Origin: Actinophytocola sp.
GTDB taxonomy: Bacteria; Actinomycetota; Actinomycetes; Mycobacteriales; Pseudonocardiaceae
Assembly: GCA_009379975.1 (NCBI GenBank)
Contig: WHSS01000012.1
Span: forward strand, 1 to 43,022
DNA: 43,022 nt
Direction of reading: 5' to 3'
Under the pieces are notes generated by a model. The model had not been told where the DNA came from and searched no databases. It saw only the letters and a program-made list of their open reading frames with translations. This document shows, in pieces, positions 36,391 to 43,022 of this stretch (position 1 is its first letter; every line of letters starts with the position of its first letter). A program made the translations under genes and the position numbers.

Positions 36391-38898
36391 GTGACTGAGA
36401 CCCTGCCTCCGGAGCGCGACCGCGTCCAACCGGTCGACATCCAGCAGGAGATGCAGAACTCCTATATCGACTACGCGATGAGCGTCATCGTCTCCCGCGC
36501 GCTGCCCGATGTGCGGGACGGCCTCAAGCCGGTGCACCGCAGGGTGTTGTACTCCATGTTCGACACCGGGTTGCGGCCCGAGCGCAGCTATACCAAGTGC
36601 TCGCGCGTCGTCGGTGACGTGATGGGCAACTATCACCCGCACGGCGACTCGGCGATCTATGACGCCCTGGTGCGGCTGGCCCAGCCGTGGTCGCTGCGCT
36701 ACCCGCTGGTCGACGGCCAGGGCAACTTCGGCTCGCCGGGGAACGATCCGGCTGCCGCGATGCGCTACACAGAGGCCAAACTCACCCCGCTCGCGATGGA
36801 GATGCTGCGGGACATCGAGGAAGACACCGTCGACTTCTCCGCGAACTACGACGGTAAGACCCTCGAGCCGGACGTGCTGCCGTCGCGTATCCCGAACCTG
36901 CTGGTCAACGGTGGTTCCGGCATCGCCGTCGGGATGGCGACCAATATCCCGCCGCATAACCTGCGTGAGGTCGCCGAGGGCGTTTACTGGGCGCTTGACA
37001 ACTGGGAGGCGAGCGAGGACGAGACCCTCGCCGCGATGCTGCAGCGCATCAAGGGTCCCGACTTCCCGACCAAGGCGCTCATCCTCGGGACGCAGGGCAT
37101 CGAGGACGCCTACCGCACCGGGCGTGGTTCGGTTCGGATGCGTGCCGTGGTCGAGGTCGACGAGGACGCCAAGGGCCGCACCATCCTGATCGTGTCCGAG
37201 CTCCCGTACCAGGTGAACCCGGACAACCTGATCGAGAACATCGCCAACCTGGTCCGGGACGGGAAGCTGACCGGCATCGCCGACATCGCCGACGAGTCCA
37301 ACAGCCGCAGTGGTCAGCGGATCGTCATCACGGTCAAGCGCGACGCGGTGGCCAAGGTCGTGCTGAACAACCTGTACAAGCACACACAGCTGCAACACAA
37401 CTTCGGCGTCAACATGCTGGCCATCGTCGACGGCGTGCCCCGCACGCTCCGGCTCGACCAGATCGTCCGGCACTACGTCAAGCACCAGGTCGAGGTCATC
37501 GTCCGGCGCACCCGCTACCGGCTACGCAAGGCCGAGGAGCGCGCGCACGTCCTGCGTGGTCTGGTCAAGGCGCTGGACATGCTCGACGAGGTCATCGCGT
37601 TGATCCGCCGCTCGCCGTCGGCCGAGGAGGCCCGTGGCGGCCTGATGGAACTGCTGGACGTCGACGAGATCCAGGCGACCGCGATCCTGGACATGCAGCT
37701 GCGCAAGCTGGCCGCCCTGGAACGCCAGAAGATCATCAACGAGCTGGCCGAGATCGAGCGCGAGATCGCCGACCTGCAGGACATCCTGGCGCGGCCGGAC
37801 CGGCAGCGCCAGATCATCAAGGACGAGCTCAAAGAGATCGTCGACAAGTACGGCGACGAGCGCCGCGCCAAGATCATCCCGTTCGACGGCGACGTGTCCG
37901 TCGAGGATCTCATCGCGGTCGAGGACGTGGTCGTCACCATCACGCGCACCGGGTACGCCAAGCGCACCAGGACCGACCTTTACCGCTCGCAGAAGCGGGG
38001 CGGCAAGGGCGTCCAGGGCGCGACGTTGAAGCAGGACGACATCGTCCAGCACTTCTTCGTGTGCTCGACGCACGACTGGATTCTGTTCTTCACCAACAAG
38101 GGCAGGGTGTATCGGGCGAAGGCGTACGAGCTGCCGGAGGCCAACCGCAACGCGCGTGGTCAGCACGTCGCGAACTTGCTGGCGTTCCAGCCCGACGAGC
38201 AGATCGCCCAGGTCATCCAGATCAAGAACTACGAGGTCGCGCCGTATCTGGTGCTCGCGACCAAGGGTGGGCTGGTGAAGAAGTCGAAGCTCAGCGACTT
38301 CGACTCCAACCGCACCGGCGGCCTGATCGGCATCAACCTTCGCGAAGACGACGAGTTGGTCGGCGCCGTGCTGGCTTCGGCGGAGGATGACCTGCTGCTG
38401 GTTTCCGCCGACGGGCAGTCCATCCGCTTCCACGCGACCGACGATGTGCTCCGCCCCATGGGCAGGGCTACTTCGGGTGTGCTGGGCATGCGGTTCAACG
38501 AAGGCGATGAGCTGCTCGCCATGGACGTGGTGCAGGAAGGAACGTTCCTGCTGGTCGCGACCGGCGGCGGCTACGCGAAGCGGACCCCCATCGAGGACTA
38601 CCCGGTGCAGGGTCGCGGCGGTAAGGGAGTACTCACACTCCAATATGACAACCGCCGTGGCAGGCTGGTCGGCGCGCTCATCGTCAACCTCGACGACGAG
38701 CTGTTCGCGATCACCTCGACCGGTGGGGTGATCAGGACCTACGCGAAGCAGGTGCGCAAGGCCGGTCGGCAGACCAAGGGAGTGCGGTTGATGAACTTGG
38801 CTGAGGGCACGACACTGCTAGCGGTGGCGCGCAATGCCGATGAACCGAATGATGATGTTCCCGATGTCCCCGATGGGGAAGAGGGCGAAGCGAACTAG
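36391..38898 (+). CDS. gyrA: DNA gyrase subunit A
   Basis: The DNA-cutting and -joining subunit of gyrase. The catalytic Tyr126 is in MRYTEAKL. The quinolone-resistance-determining region reads [14 protein letters not shown], with Ser87 and Asp91 at the positions equivalent to Escherichia coli Ser83 and Asp87, so no classic resistance change is present. The C-terminal beta-pinwheel begins with the GyrA box QKRGGKG at residues 534-540 and contains several later blades. The 835-residue length is typical. GTG 36391 is preceded by a weak purine-rich site (AAAGAGAAGAG). It is co-oriented with gyrB and the DUF3566 gene. Confidence 0.98.
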   Translation: MTETLPPERDRVQPVDIQQEMQNSYIDYAMSVIVSRALPDVRDGLKPVHRRVLYSMFDTGLRPERSYTKCSRVVGDVMGNYHPHGDSAIYDALVRLAQPWSLRYPLVDGQGNFGSPGNDPAAAMRYTEAKLTPLAMEMLRDIEEDTVDFSANYDGKTLEPDVLPSRIPNLLVNGGSGIAVGMATNIPPHNLREVAEGVYWALDNWEASEDETLAAMLQRIKGPDFPTKALILGTQGIEDAYRTGRGSVRMRAVVEVDEDAKGRTILIVSELPYQVNPDNLIENIANLVRDGKLTGIADIADESNSRSGQRIVITVKRDAVAKVVLNNLYKHTQLQHNFGVNMLAIVDGVPRTLRLDQIVRHYVKHQVEVIVRRTRYRLRKAEERAHVLRGLVKALDMLDEVIALIRRSPSAEEARGGLMELLDVDEIQATAILDMQLRKLAALERQKIINELAEIEREIADLQDILARPDRQRQIIKDELKEIVDKYGDERRAKIIPFDGDVSVEDLIAVEDVVVTITRTGYAKRTRTDLYRSQKRGGKGVQGATLKQDDIVQHFFVCSTHDWILFFTNKGRVYRAKAYELPEANRNARGQHVANLLAFQPDEQIAQVIQIKNYEVAPYLVLATKGGLVKKSKLSDFDSNRTGGLIGINLREDDELVGAVLASAEDDLLLVSADGQSIRFHATDDVLRPMGRATSGVLGMRFNEGDELLAMDVVQEGTFLLVATGGGYAKRTPIEDYPVQGRGGKGVLTLQYDNRRGRLVGALIVNLDDELFAITSTGGVIRTYAKQVRKAGRQTKGVRLMNLAEGTTLLAVARNADEPNDDVPDVPDGEEGEAN

Positions 38899-38939
38899 GG
38901 GCGCGAACATCAGCGCTCCGGTGAGGTAAGGGACGAGTC

Positions 38940-39713
38940 ATGACACCACCCGACAATGCCAGCGGGCGTGGGGACGCCGAGGCGAAAGCCAATGGCACGG
39001 CGGCGGAGTCGCCACCATGGCAGCGGGTGGCCAAGGACTTCGACGAAGACTCCCGGGAGGCGAACACCGCGTACCTGTATCAGGACGCATCGGCGTCGGG
39101 GCAGCTGTCCGACACGCCTCGTTATGACGATGCAGATCGTATGCCGCACACTGGGGATATACCGGTTGTCACCGGTGTGGCGGCTCAACGGCTGTTTGGT
39201 CACGCTGGGCCCGATGGCGGAGCAGCGGACGCCGGCAGGAGTTACGAGCAGCAGATGACCGCGGTGAAGGGGCAGGACAGCGTGAGCGTCGGGGCGGACC
39301 CAAGGGGGAGGGCGACGCCATCCGCGTTGCGCAGGCCGGGGCGGGGTCCGAGGCGGGCCAGCCTGCAGGTCAAGCGGATCGATCCGTGGTCGGTGCTCAA
39401 ACTTTCCCTCGTGCTCGGCGTCGCGATGTTCCTGGTGTGGCTCGTCGCCGTCGGCCTGCTCTACATCGTGCTCGACGGCATGGGGGTCTGGACCAAGCTC
39501 AACGGGACGTATCAGTCGTTCATCTCCGGTGAGGGCGCCGACGCGGTGGCTGATCCGCTGATCAGCGCGGGCAGGGTGTTCGGTATCGCCGCCGTCGTCG
39601 GAGCCGTCAACATCGTGCTGCTCTCCGCGCTGGCGACGGTGTCGGCCTTCATCTACAACGTGTCCGCTGACCTGGCGGGCGGGCTCGAAGTGACGCTGTC
39701 GGAGCGCGAGTAG
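38940..39713 (+). CDS. DUF3566 membrane protein (Rv0007-like)
   Basis: A 257-residue protein with a long, disordered, charged N-terminal half (1-135) and a C-terminal DUF3566 domain. That domain begins SLQVKRIDPWSVLKLSLVLG and has two membrane helices, at about 150-178 and 213-240, ending near YNVSADLAGGLEVTLSE. Function is unknown. The gene always seems to follow gyrA in this order of bacteria and precedes tRNA-Ile, as Rv0007 does in Mycobacterium. ATG 38940 lies 41 bp after the gyrA stop, with AAGGGA upstream, so it is probably co-transcribed with gyrBA. Confidence 0.92.
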   Translation: MTPPDNASGRGDAEAKANGTAAESPPWQRVAKDFDEDSREANTAYLYQDASASGQLSDTPRYDDADRMPHTGDIPVVTGVAAQRLFGHAGPDGGAADAGRSYEQQMTAVKGQDSVSVGADPRGRATPSALRRPGRGPRRASLQVKRIDPWSVLKLSLVLGVAMFLVWLVAVGLLYIVLDGMGVWTKLNGTYQSFISGEGADAVADPLISAGRVFGIAAVVGAVNIVLLSALATVSAFIYNVSADLAGGLEVTLSERE

Positions 39714-39772
39714 CGGCGGCCACCCCCCAGTGAGGGTGCCGTGCGCGTAAGGTAATCTTTTCGAGGTTGCAG

Positions 39773-39846
39773 GGGCCTATAGCTCAGGCGGTTAGAGCGC
39801 TTCGCTGATAACGAAGAGGTCCCAGGTTCAAGTCCTGGTAGGCCCA
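39773..39846 (+). tRNA. ileT: tRNA-Ile (anticodon GAT)
   Basis: The acceptor stem is GGGCCTA (39773-39779) with TAGGCCC (39839-39845) and discriminator A. The anticodon stem CTTCG/CGAAG encloses the loop CTGATAA, with GAT at 39807-39809. The T arm is CCAGG-TTCAAGT-CCTGG. The 3' CCA is not encoded. A -10-like TAATCT lies at 39753-39758. The 3' half is a likely attachment site for the adjacent integrase. Confidence 0.98.
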
Positions 39847-39854
39847 CCCAGGTC

Positions 39855-39888
39855 AAAGGCCCTTTCCCATATCCGGGAGAGGGCCTTT
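39855..39888 (+). terminator. Intrinsic terminator after tRNA-Ile
   Basis: AAAGGCCCT (39855-39863) pairs with AGGGCCTTT (39880-39888), with the stem extended inward by TTCCC/GGGAG (one G-T pair) and loop ATATCC. It ends tRNA-Ile transcription and could also stop the opposing integrase message. Confidence 0.85.
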
Positions 39889-39923
39889 CGGCTGTGTACA
39901 GCAGCAAAGTACCGCAGTAGTGG

Positions 39924-41144
39924 TCATTGCAGACTCTCTCCGAGCTTCTTGAGGCCTTCTCGGGTGGCTTCGTCGGAGACCTCGGTGTAGATCTCCATCG
40001 TGATGGCGAACTGTGCGTGCCGGAGGATGGCCATGGCGACGCGCGGGTGCACGTCGAGATCGGCCAGCAGCGAGCCGCAGGTGCGGCGGCCGTCGTGCAC
40101 GGTGATCTTGGGTACGCCCGCCTTGATGATGCGTCGGTCCCAGGAGCGGTTGAAGTTGCGCGGCTCGATTGGCGTACCGTACTTGGTGGTGAACATCAGG
40201 CCGTGCTCTTGCCAGGCGTCAGCGGCGGCCTGCTTGTCCCGGTCCCGCTGAACAAGTCGCGCCCGGAGCGCGGTACCGACGATGGCGGGAAACGGTAGCT
40301 GCGAGTCAGACTCTTCGGTCTTGGTCTCGCGGTGCAGCAACTGACCGCCGACGCGTTGGAGTTGGTAGCCGATCTCGACCTTCTGTTGCTCGAAGTCGAC
40401 GGCATCATAGGGCAGACCGAGCGCTTCGCCCTTGCGCATGCCTTCCACAACCACCAGAACATAGGCAGCGTAGAGCGGGTCGTTGTCAACCTTGGCGGAT
40501 GCTAGGAATCGGCGTGCTTGCTCGGTTGTCCACCGCTTGCCCTTCTTCCTTCGAGCTGTCGGCAGTTTGATCGACTTGGCAATGTTACGCGTGATCAGCT
40601 CGTCATCAATGGCGCATGCCAGAGCGCGCCGTAGGCAAGCTCGAGTATCCCGCTGGGTGCGAGGTGACAGTCGTTGTCCACAGCAGTTGCTGAGTGCACA
40701 ACAACGTTGCTTGTCACTCGGTCGGGCAACGTCCTTGCCCTGAGCGCAGCACTGACATGTCCTCGCGACCCGGTTGATCCACTGCTGGGCATCACGAGTC
40801 GACAGTCGAGCGAGGTTCTTGCTACCCAGGCCAGGGGCGATGTGACGACGGACGAGTGTTTCGTAGGTCTTGGCCGTCAGCGGGGCAACGTTCGGTGTCA
40901 CCACTTCGCGCAGCCAGTAATCGAGGTATGCGCCAACCTTGGGCGTCTTAGTGGGTAACGGTCCTTGTGCTGCTTGCTGCTGGAGTTTGATCCACTTCTG
41001 GTGGACGTAGTCGCGGGTCTTGCCGTAAACGTACTTGCGCCTGCGGAGCCCGCTGGGAGTTGTGACCCAGGCGTAGGCGGCGTAGCCGTTCTTGTATGGG
41101 TAGATGGAGCCTTCTCCGTTGGCTCGGTTACGAGACTTGGTCAT
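39924..41144 (-). CDS. int: Tyrosine recombinase/integrase
   Basis: A site-specific integrase of 406 residues. An N-terminal AP2-like/SAM-like DNA-binding part (GEGSIYPYKNGYAAYAWV; LTAKTYETLVRRHIAPGLG) precedes the catalytic domain. Catalytic residues are visible as Arg237 (GMRKGEALGL), His350 and Arg353 (HDGRRTCGSLL), His376 (ILRHAQ) and Tyr386 (EIYTEV). A cysteine-rich insertion (Cys130, 132, 133, 148, 149, 154, 155) may bind metal; I recall this in other actinomycete integrases. Its position beside tRNA-Ile suggests integration into the tRNA 3' end. The ATG at 41144 lies 17 bases inside the excisionase gene, so the two are coupled. Confidence 0.95.
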   Translation of the reverse strand: MTKSRNRANGEGSIYPYKNGYAAYAWVTTPSGLRRRKYVYGKTRDYVHQKWIKLQQQAAQGPLPTKTPKVGAYLDYWLREVVTPNVAPLTAKTYETLVRRHIAPGLGSKNLARLSTRDAQQWINRVARTCQCCAQGKDVARPSDKQRCCALSNCCGQRLSPRTQRDTRACLRRALACAIDDELITRNIAKSIKLPTARRKKGKRWTTEQARRFLASAKVDNDPLYAAYVLVVVEGMRKGEALGLPYDAVDFEQQKVEIGYQLQRVGGQLLHRETKTEESDSQLPFPAIVGTALRARLVQRDRDKQAAADAWQEHGLMFTTKYGTPIEPRNFNRSWDRRIIKAGVPKITVHDGRRTCGSLLADLDVHPRVAMAILRHAQFAITMEIYTEVSDEATREGLKKLGESLQ

Positions 41145-41343
41145 AGACCGCCTCGCTTTCGGCCGCGCGGCGAGCGATGTAGTCGTCGACCCATTGCGGC
41201 AGGACGCGCCTGTTGCGCCCGTCCTTGACGGAGCGGATATCTCCTTGGGCGATCAGCATCTTGGTCTTGGACAGACCATAGTTGAGCATCTGTGCGACTT
41301 CCGCCGTGGTGTGCCACTTCCTTTGGATTACTCGGGTAGTCAT
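41128..41343 (-). CDS. xis: Excisionase, MerR-like helix-turn-helix protein
   Basis: A 71-residue DNA-binding protein. The winged-helix core is HTTAEVAQMLNYGLSKTKMLIAQG, split as helix, turn and recognition helix, followed by the wing IRSVKDGRNRRVLPQWVDDYI. Proteins of this type bend DNA at att sites and steer the integrase towards excision. ATG 41343 is chosen because AAGGAGG (CCTCCTT at 41353-41359 on the plus strand) lies nine bases upstream. It overlaps the integrase gene by 17 bases. Confidence 0.88.
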   Translation of the reverse strand: MTTRVIQRKWHTTAEVAQMLNYGLSKTKMLIAQGDIRSVKDGRNRRVLPQWVDDYIARRAAESEAVYDQVS

Positions 41344-41395
41344 GTCGATCAACCTCCTTCCTGCTTATCGTGATCAGGCTGTGTGACATGTGCGT

Positions 41396-42070
41396 TCTTC
41401 CCTCCGTGTTTGGGCGGTACTCACGGGCTTTGGCGGCCGCGGTGATGGCTAGCTCGGCGTCGCCGGGGGTGAGCCAGCCGATTCCTGCGTAGGCGAGTTC
41501 GCCGACGATCAGCGTGGTGTCCTCGTGGTGGAGGTGCTGGGCGGTGCGGTGGCCGGGGTGTCGGAGTAGTTGCTGCGAGCGCCGATAGGTGCGGCGGACT
41601 GCTTTGAGGTGTTTGCGGGTGGGGCCGTAGCGGCGGCTGCGGGTGGCGAAGTGGCCGCCGAAGCCGAGCATGTGTGCCCAGCGTCGGAGTCGGCCGTAGG
41701 TGTCGTGCCAGGCGGCGCGTTCGGCGGTGATGGGTGCGTTGCGGTGCGGGTGCACCGGGATGTCGTCGGCGTAGGCGTTGCCGCGCTTGTGGGGGTTGGC
41801 TCCCAGCTGCCAGCAGGTGAGCACGAGCCGCCCGGTGTGGCTGTCGGGGCGGATGCCGTCGATGCTGCCGCTGGTGAGGCGGCGGGAGGCGAATCCGGTG
41901 ATCTCGGTGGATTTGGTGGCGTATTTGGCGACGTAGCCGGCGACCATGTTCTCGGTGATGTCGCCACTGTTGACCCGCGCGAGGGGTCGGTTGACGAGTT
42001 GCTGGCCCCAGGTGATGGTCCAACCCCGCAGGCGAGGCGGGTGTTGTCCGTCGTTGATCTTGCCGATGGC
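41396..42070 (-). pseudogene. 5'-truncated RepSA-like replication initiator
   Basis: The minus-strand frame here reads ITWGQQLVNRPL, then VAGYVAKYATKSTE, then GRLRRWAHMLGFGGHFATRSRRYG and GWLTPGDAELAITAAAKARE (quoted in parts), which I recognise as the C-terminal half of RepSA-type rolling-circle initiators. The YVAKYATK stretch resembles the catalytic-tyrosine motif. The N-terminal half with the HUH metal motif is missing: upstream of about 42070 the frame passes into sequence belonging to the neighbouring ATPase module. There is also no stop at the expected place, and the frame runs on through xis to 41141. Both faults suggest an inactive remnant. The coordinates given are approximate. Confidence 0.75.
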
Positions 42071-42105
42071 GCCGTCATCGGTGTTGCCGACGATCGGGGT
42101 GTGAG

Positions 42106-42138
42106 AAGGCCCCGTCCGCTGGTGGCGGACGGGGCCTT
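42106..42138 (-). terminator. Strong hairpin after the ATPase gene
   Basis: AAGGCCCCGTCCGC (42106-42119) and GCGGACGGGGCCTT (42125-42138) form a perfect 14-bp stem with a 5-base loop, 45 bp beyond the ATPase stop on the minus strand. No U tract follows. It probably marks the end of the second module's transcript. Confidence 0.7.
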
Positions 42139-42183
42139 GGTCGGCTCGGTGACGTGCTGCCCGGCTGTGTGACGTCGGGCGGG

Positions 42184-42999
42184 TCAGTCTGCGCCGGCTT
42201 CGGAGATCGCGGTGCGCGCGGCTTTCTCGTCGACGATCGCGCTGTCGCGGGCGAACGCGGCGGTGAGGGCGTTGACGGCGAGGTTGTTCACTGCGCGGGG
42301 GTAGCCGCGTGAGGCGTTGTGGATCAGGGTGATCGCGTCGGCGCTGAACAGGGTGTCGGTTCGGCCGGCGATCTTGAGGTGGTGCGCGACGTAGTCGGCG
42401 GTCTCGGTGGCGTTCATGCCGGCGAGGGCGTAGCGGACCGAGATCCGTTGGTCCAGGGCGGCGAGTACGCCGAGTCGGAGCCGTTGCCGCAGGGTGGGTT
42501 GCCCGATGAGCAGCGCGGCGAACGGGGCGCCGGAGTCCATGTTGTGGTTGGTGAGCATTCGGACGGCTTCCATCTGGGCGTTGTCCAGCAGGTGCGCCTC
42601 GTCGAAGATCACGATCGGGGTGCGGCCGCGTTCGGCGTGTTCGGCGGCCAGGGCGTCGGCGGCCTGCGGGACGAGGGTGGCGGTGTAGAAGTTGGTGACT
42701 TGTCCGAGCGTGGCGACGATGTGGTGCAGCATGCCGCGGACCCCGACGGAGGGGTTGGGCAGGTAGATGACCGCGTGCCGGGAGGTGTCGAGTGCGGTGG
42801 TGGCGGCGCGGACGGCGACGGTTTTGCCGGCTCCGACCTCGCCGGTGATCACGCCGAGGGCGTGCTGGTCGATGCACCAGGCGATGCGGGCGACCGCTTC
42901 GGCGTGCCCGCCGTGGCGGTGCAGCATCGACGGCGCGAGGCTGCGACCGAAGGGCATCTTCGTGAAGCCCCAGTGCGACTGCAGACGCTGAACGCTCAC
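42184..42999 (-). CDS. ExeA/TniB-type AAA ATPase of a transposition module
   Basis: A 271-residue AAA+ ATPase. Walker A is GEVGAGKT at residues 53-60, Walker B is IVIFDEAH at about 129-136, and the sensor region reads LLIGQPTLRQRLRLGVLAALDQRI in pieces. The C-terminal segment (GYPRAVNNLAVNALTAA) matches the ExeA/TniB-like partners of DDE transposases, which activate transposition and choose targets. The transposase itself should be encoded just upstream, beyond the window. GTG 42999 overlaps a TGA that may be the end of that gene (GTGA). GC content and codon use look like the host. Confidence 0.85.
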   Translation of the reverse strand: MSVQRLQSHWGFTKMPFGRSLAPSMLHRHGGHAEAVARIAWCIDQHALGVITGEVGAGKTVAVRAATTALDTSRHAVIYLPNPSVGVRGMLHHIVATLGQVTNFYTATLVPQAADALAAEHAERGRTPIVIFDEAHLLDNAQMEAVRMLTNHNMDSGAPFAALLIGQPTLRQRLRLGVLAALDQRISVRYALAGMNATETADYVAHHLKIAGRTDTLFSADAITLIHNASRGYPRAVNNLAVNALTAAFARDSAIVDEKAARTAISEAGAD

Positions 43000-43022
43000 C
43001 GGCCGACCTCACGTTCCTGCTC
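42996..43022 (-). CDS. Possible C-terminal end of the upstream transposase (partial)
   Basis: On the minus strand a frame entering from the window edge reads EQEREVGR and stops with TGA at 42998-42996, overlapping the ATPase GTG by four bases. Such overlaps are usual between transposase and ATPase genes. Eight codons are too few to identify the protein. Confidence 0.35.
   Translation of the reverse strand, partial: EQEREVGR

Larger units (their letters stand above)
39847..43022. mobile_element. Integrated element (AICE-like) next to tRNA-Ile, right end beyond the window
   Basis: A tyrosine integrase and excisionase lie immediately after tRNA-Ile, followed by a RepSA-like replication gene fragment: the int-xis-rep order of actinomycete integrative elements such as those of Amycolatopsis and Streptomyces. 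The rep gene is cut and joined to an ATPase gene of another transposition module. The far boundary and the second att site are outside the window. Confidence 0.75.

Noticed and set aside
42071-43012. N-terminal ~310 residues of the frame that continues into the rep remnant
   Set aside because: This part is the wrong frame of the ATPase gene (Arg/His/Pro-rich nonsense); only the later part resembles Rep.

Overview
This window is a high-GC actinobacterial chromosome segment around the replication origin, followed by the edge of an integrated mobile element. From left to right the gene order is: tRNA nucleotidyltransferase, NUDIX hydrolase, DUF6049 protein, MurJ, SigM-type sigma factor and anti-sigma, TrxB, TrxA, CwlM, ParB, ParA, RsmG, Jag, YidC, YidD, RnpA, RpmH, DnaA, DnaN, RecF, DciA, GyrB, GyrA, DUF3566 protein, tRNA-Ile. 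This matches the Mycobacterium oriC neighbourhood as I know it. The integrated element at tRNA-Ile, the separate pseudokinase gene, the extra D-Ala-D-Ala-ligase/aminotransferase pair and the many GTG/TTG starts point to a Pseudonocardiaceae member, perhaps Amycolatopsis. The family assignment is inference; the order Mycobacteriales/Pseudonocardiales is close to certain.

Layout. 1-4.5 kb: YqgE-like protein, a cytoplasmic-looking protein with a C-terminal TNT (NAD glycohydrolase-like) domain, and the CCA-adding enzyme followed by a 75-bp tandem repeat. 4.5-15.5 kb: an envelope and redox block on the plus strand (mutT4-like, DUF6049, murJ, a separate membrane pseudokinase, sigM/anti-sigma, trxB-trxA, cwlM). 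15.5-18.8 kb: a GNAT acetyltransferase, a PLP aminotransferase and a Ddl-like ligase. 18.9-24.9 kb: the minus-strand run rpmH-rnpA-yidD-yidC-jag-rsmG-parA-parB with three parS sites. 25.5-39.7 kb: dnaA, a minus-strand pair (CGNR regulator plus MptB-like mannosyltransferase) lying between dnaA and the oriC/dnaN region, then dnaN-gnd-recF-dciA-gyrB-gyrA-DUF3566. 39.8-43.0 kb: tRNA-Ile with a tyrosine integrase and excisionase next to it, a 5'-truncated RepSA-like replication gene, and the ATPase subunit of a second transposition module that appears to have interrupted the rep gene.

How the genes fit together. DnaA, the DnaA-box/AT-rich oriC region, DnaN, RecF, DciA and gyrase start and support replication. 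ParA, ParB and parS segregate the origin. RpmH, RnpA, YidD, YidC and Jag form the usual ribosome, RNase P and membrane-insertase block. MurJ, the pseudokinase, CwlM and the Ddl-like ligase belong to peptidoglycan synthesis and its control. SigM with its anti-sigma sits directly before the thioredoxin system, which carries a plausible redox-ECF promoter.

Non-coding structure is rich. There is a dispersed cloverleaf-like repeat at the 3' ends of three genes, which supplies the stop codon of two of them. There is a nested inverted repeat in front of the pseudokinase gene, a second dispersed hairpin family, and several TANNNT-N6/7-start arrangements suggesting leaderless transcripts or very short upstream reading frames. 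A second DnaA-box cluster lies inside the start of dciA. I did not find a clearly new multi-gene system. The best candidates for follow-up are the dispersed repeats, the leaderless upstream ORFs, the dciA DnaA boxes and the truncated integrative element.
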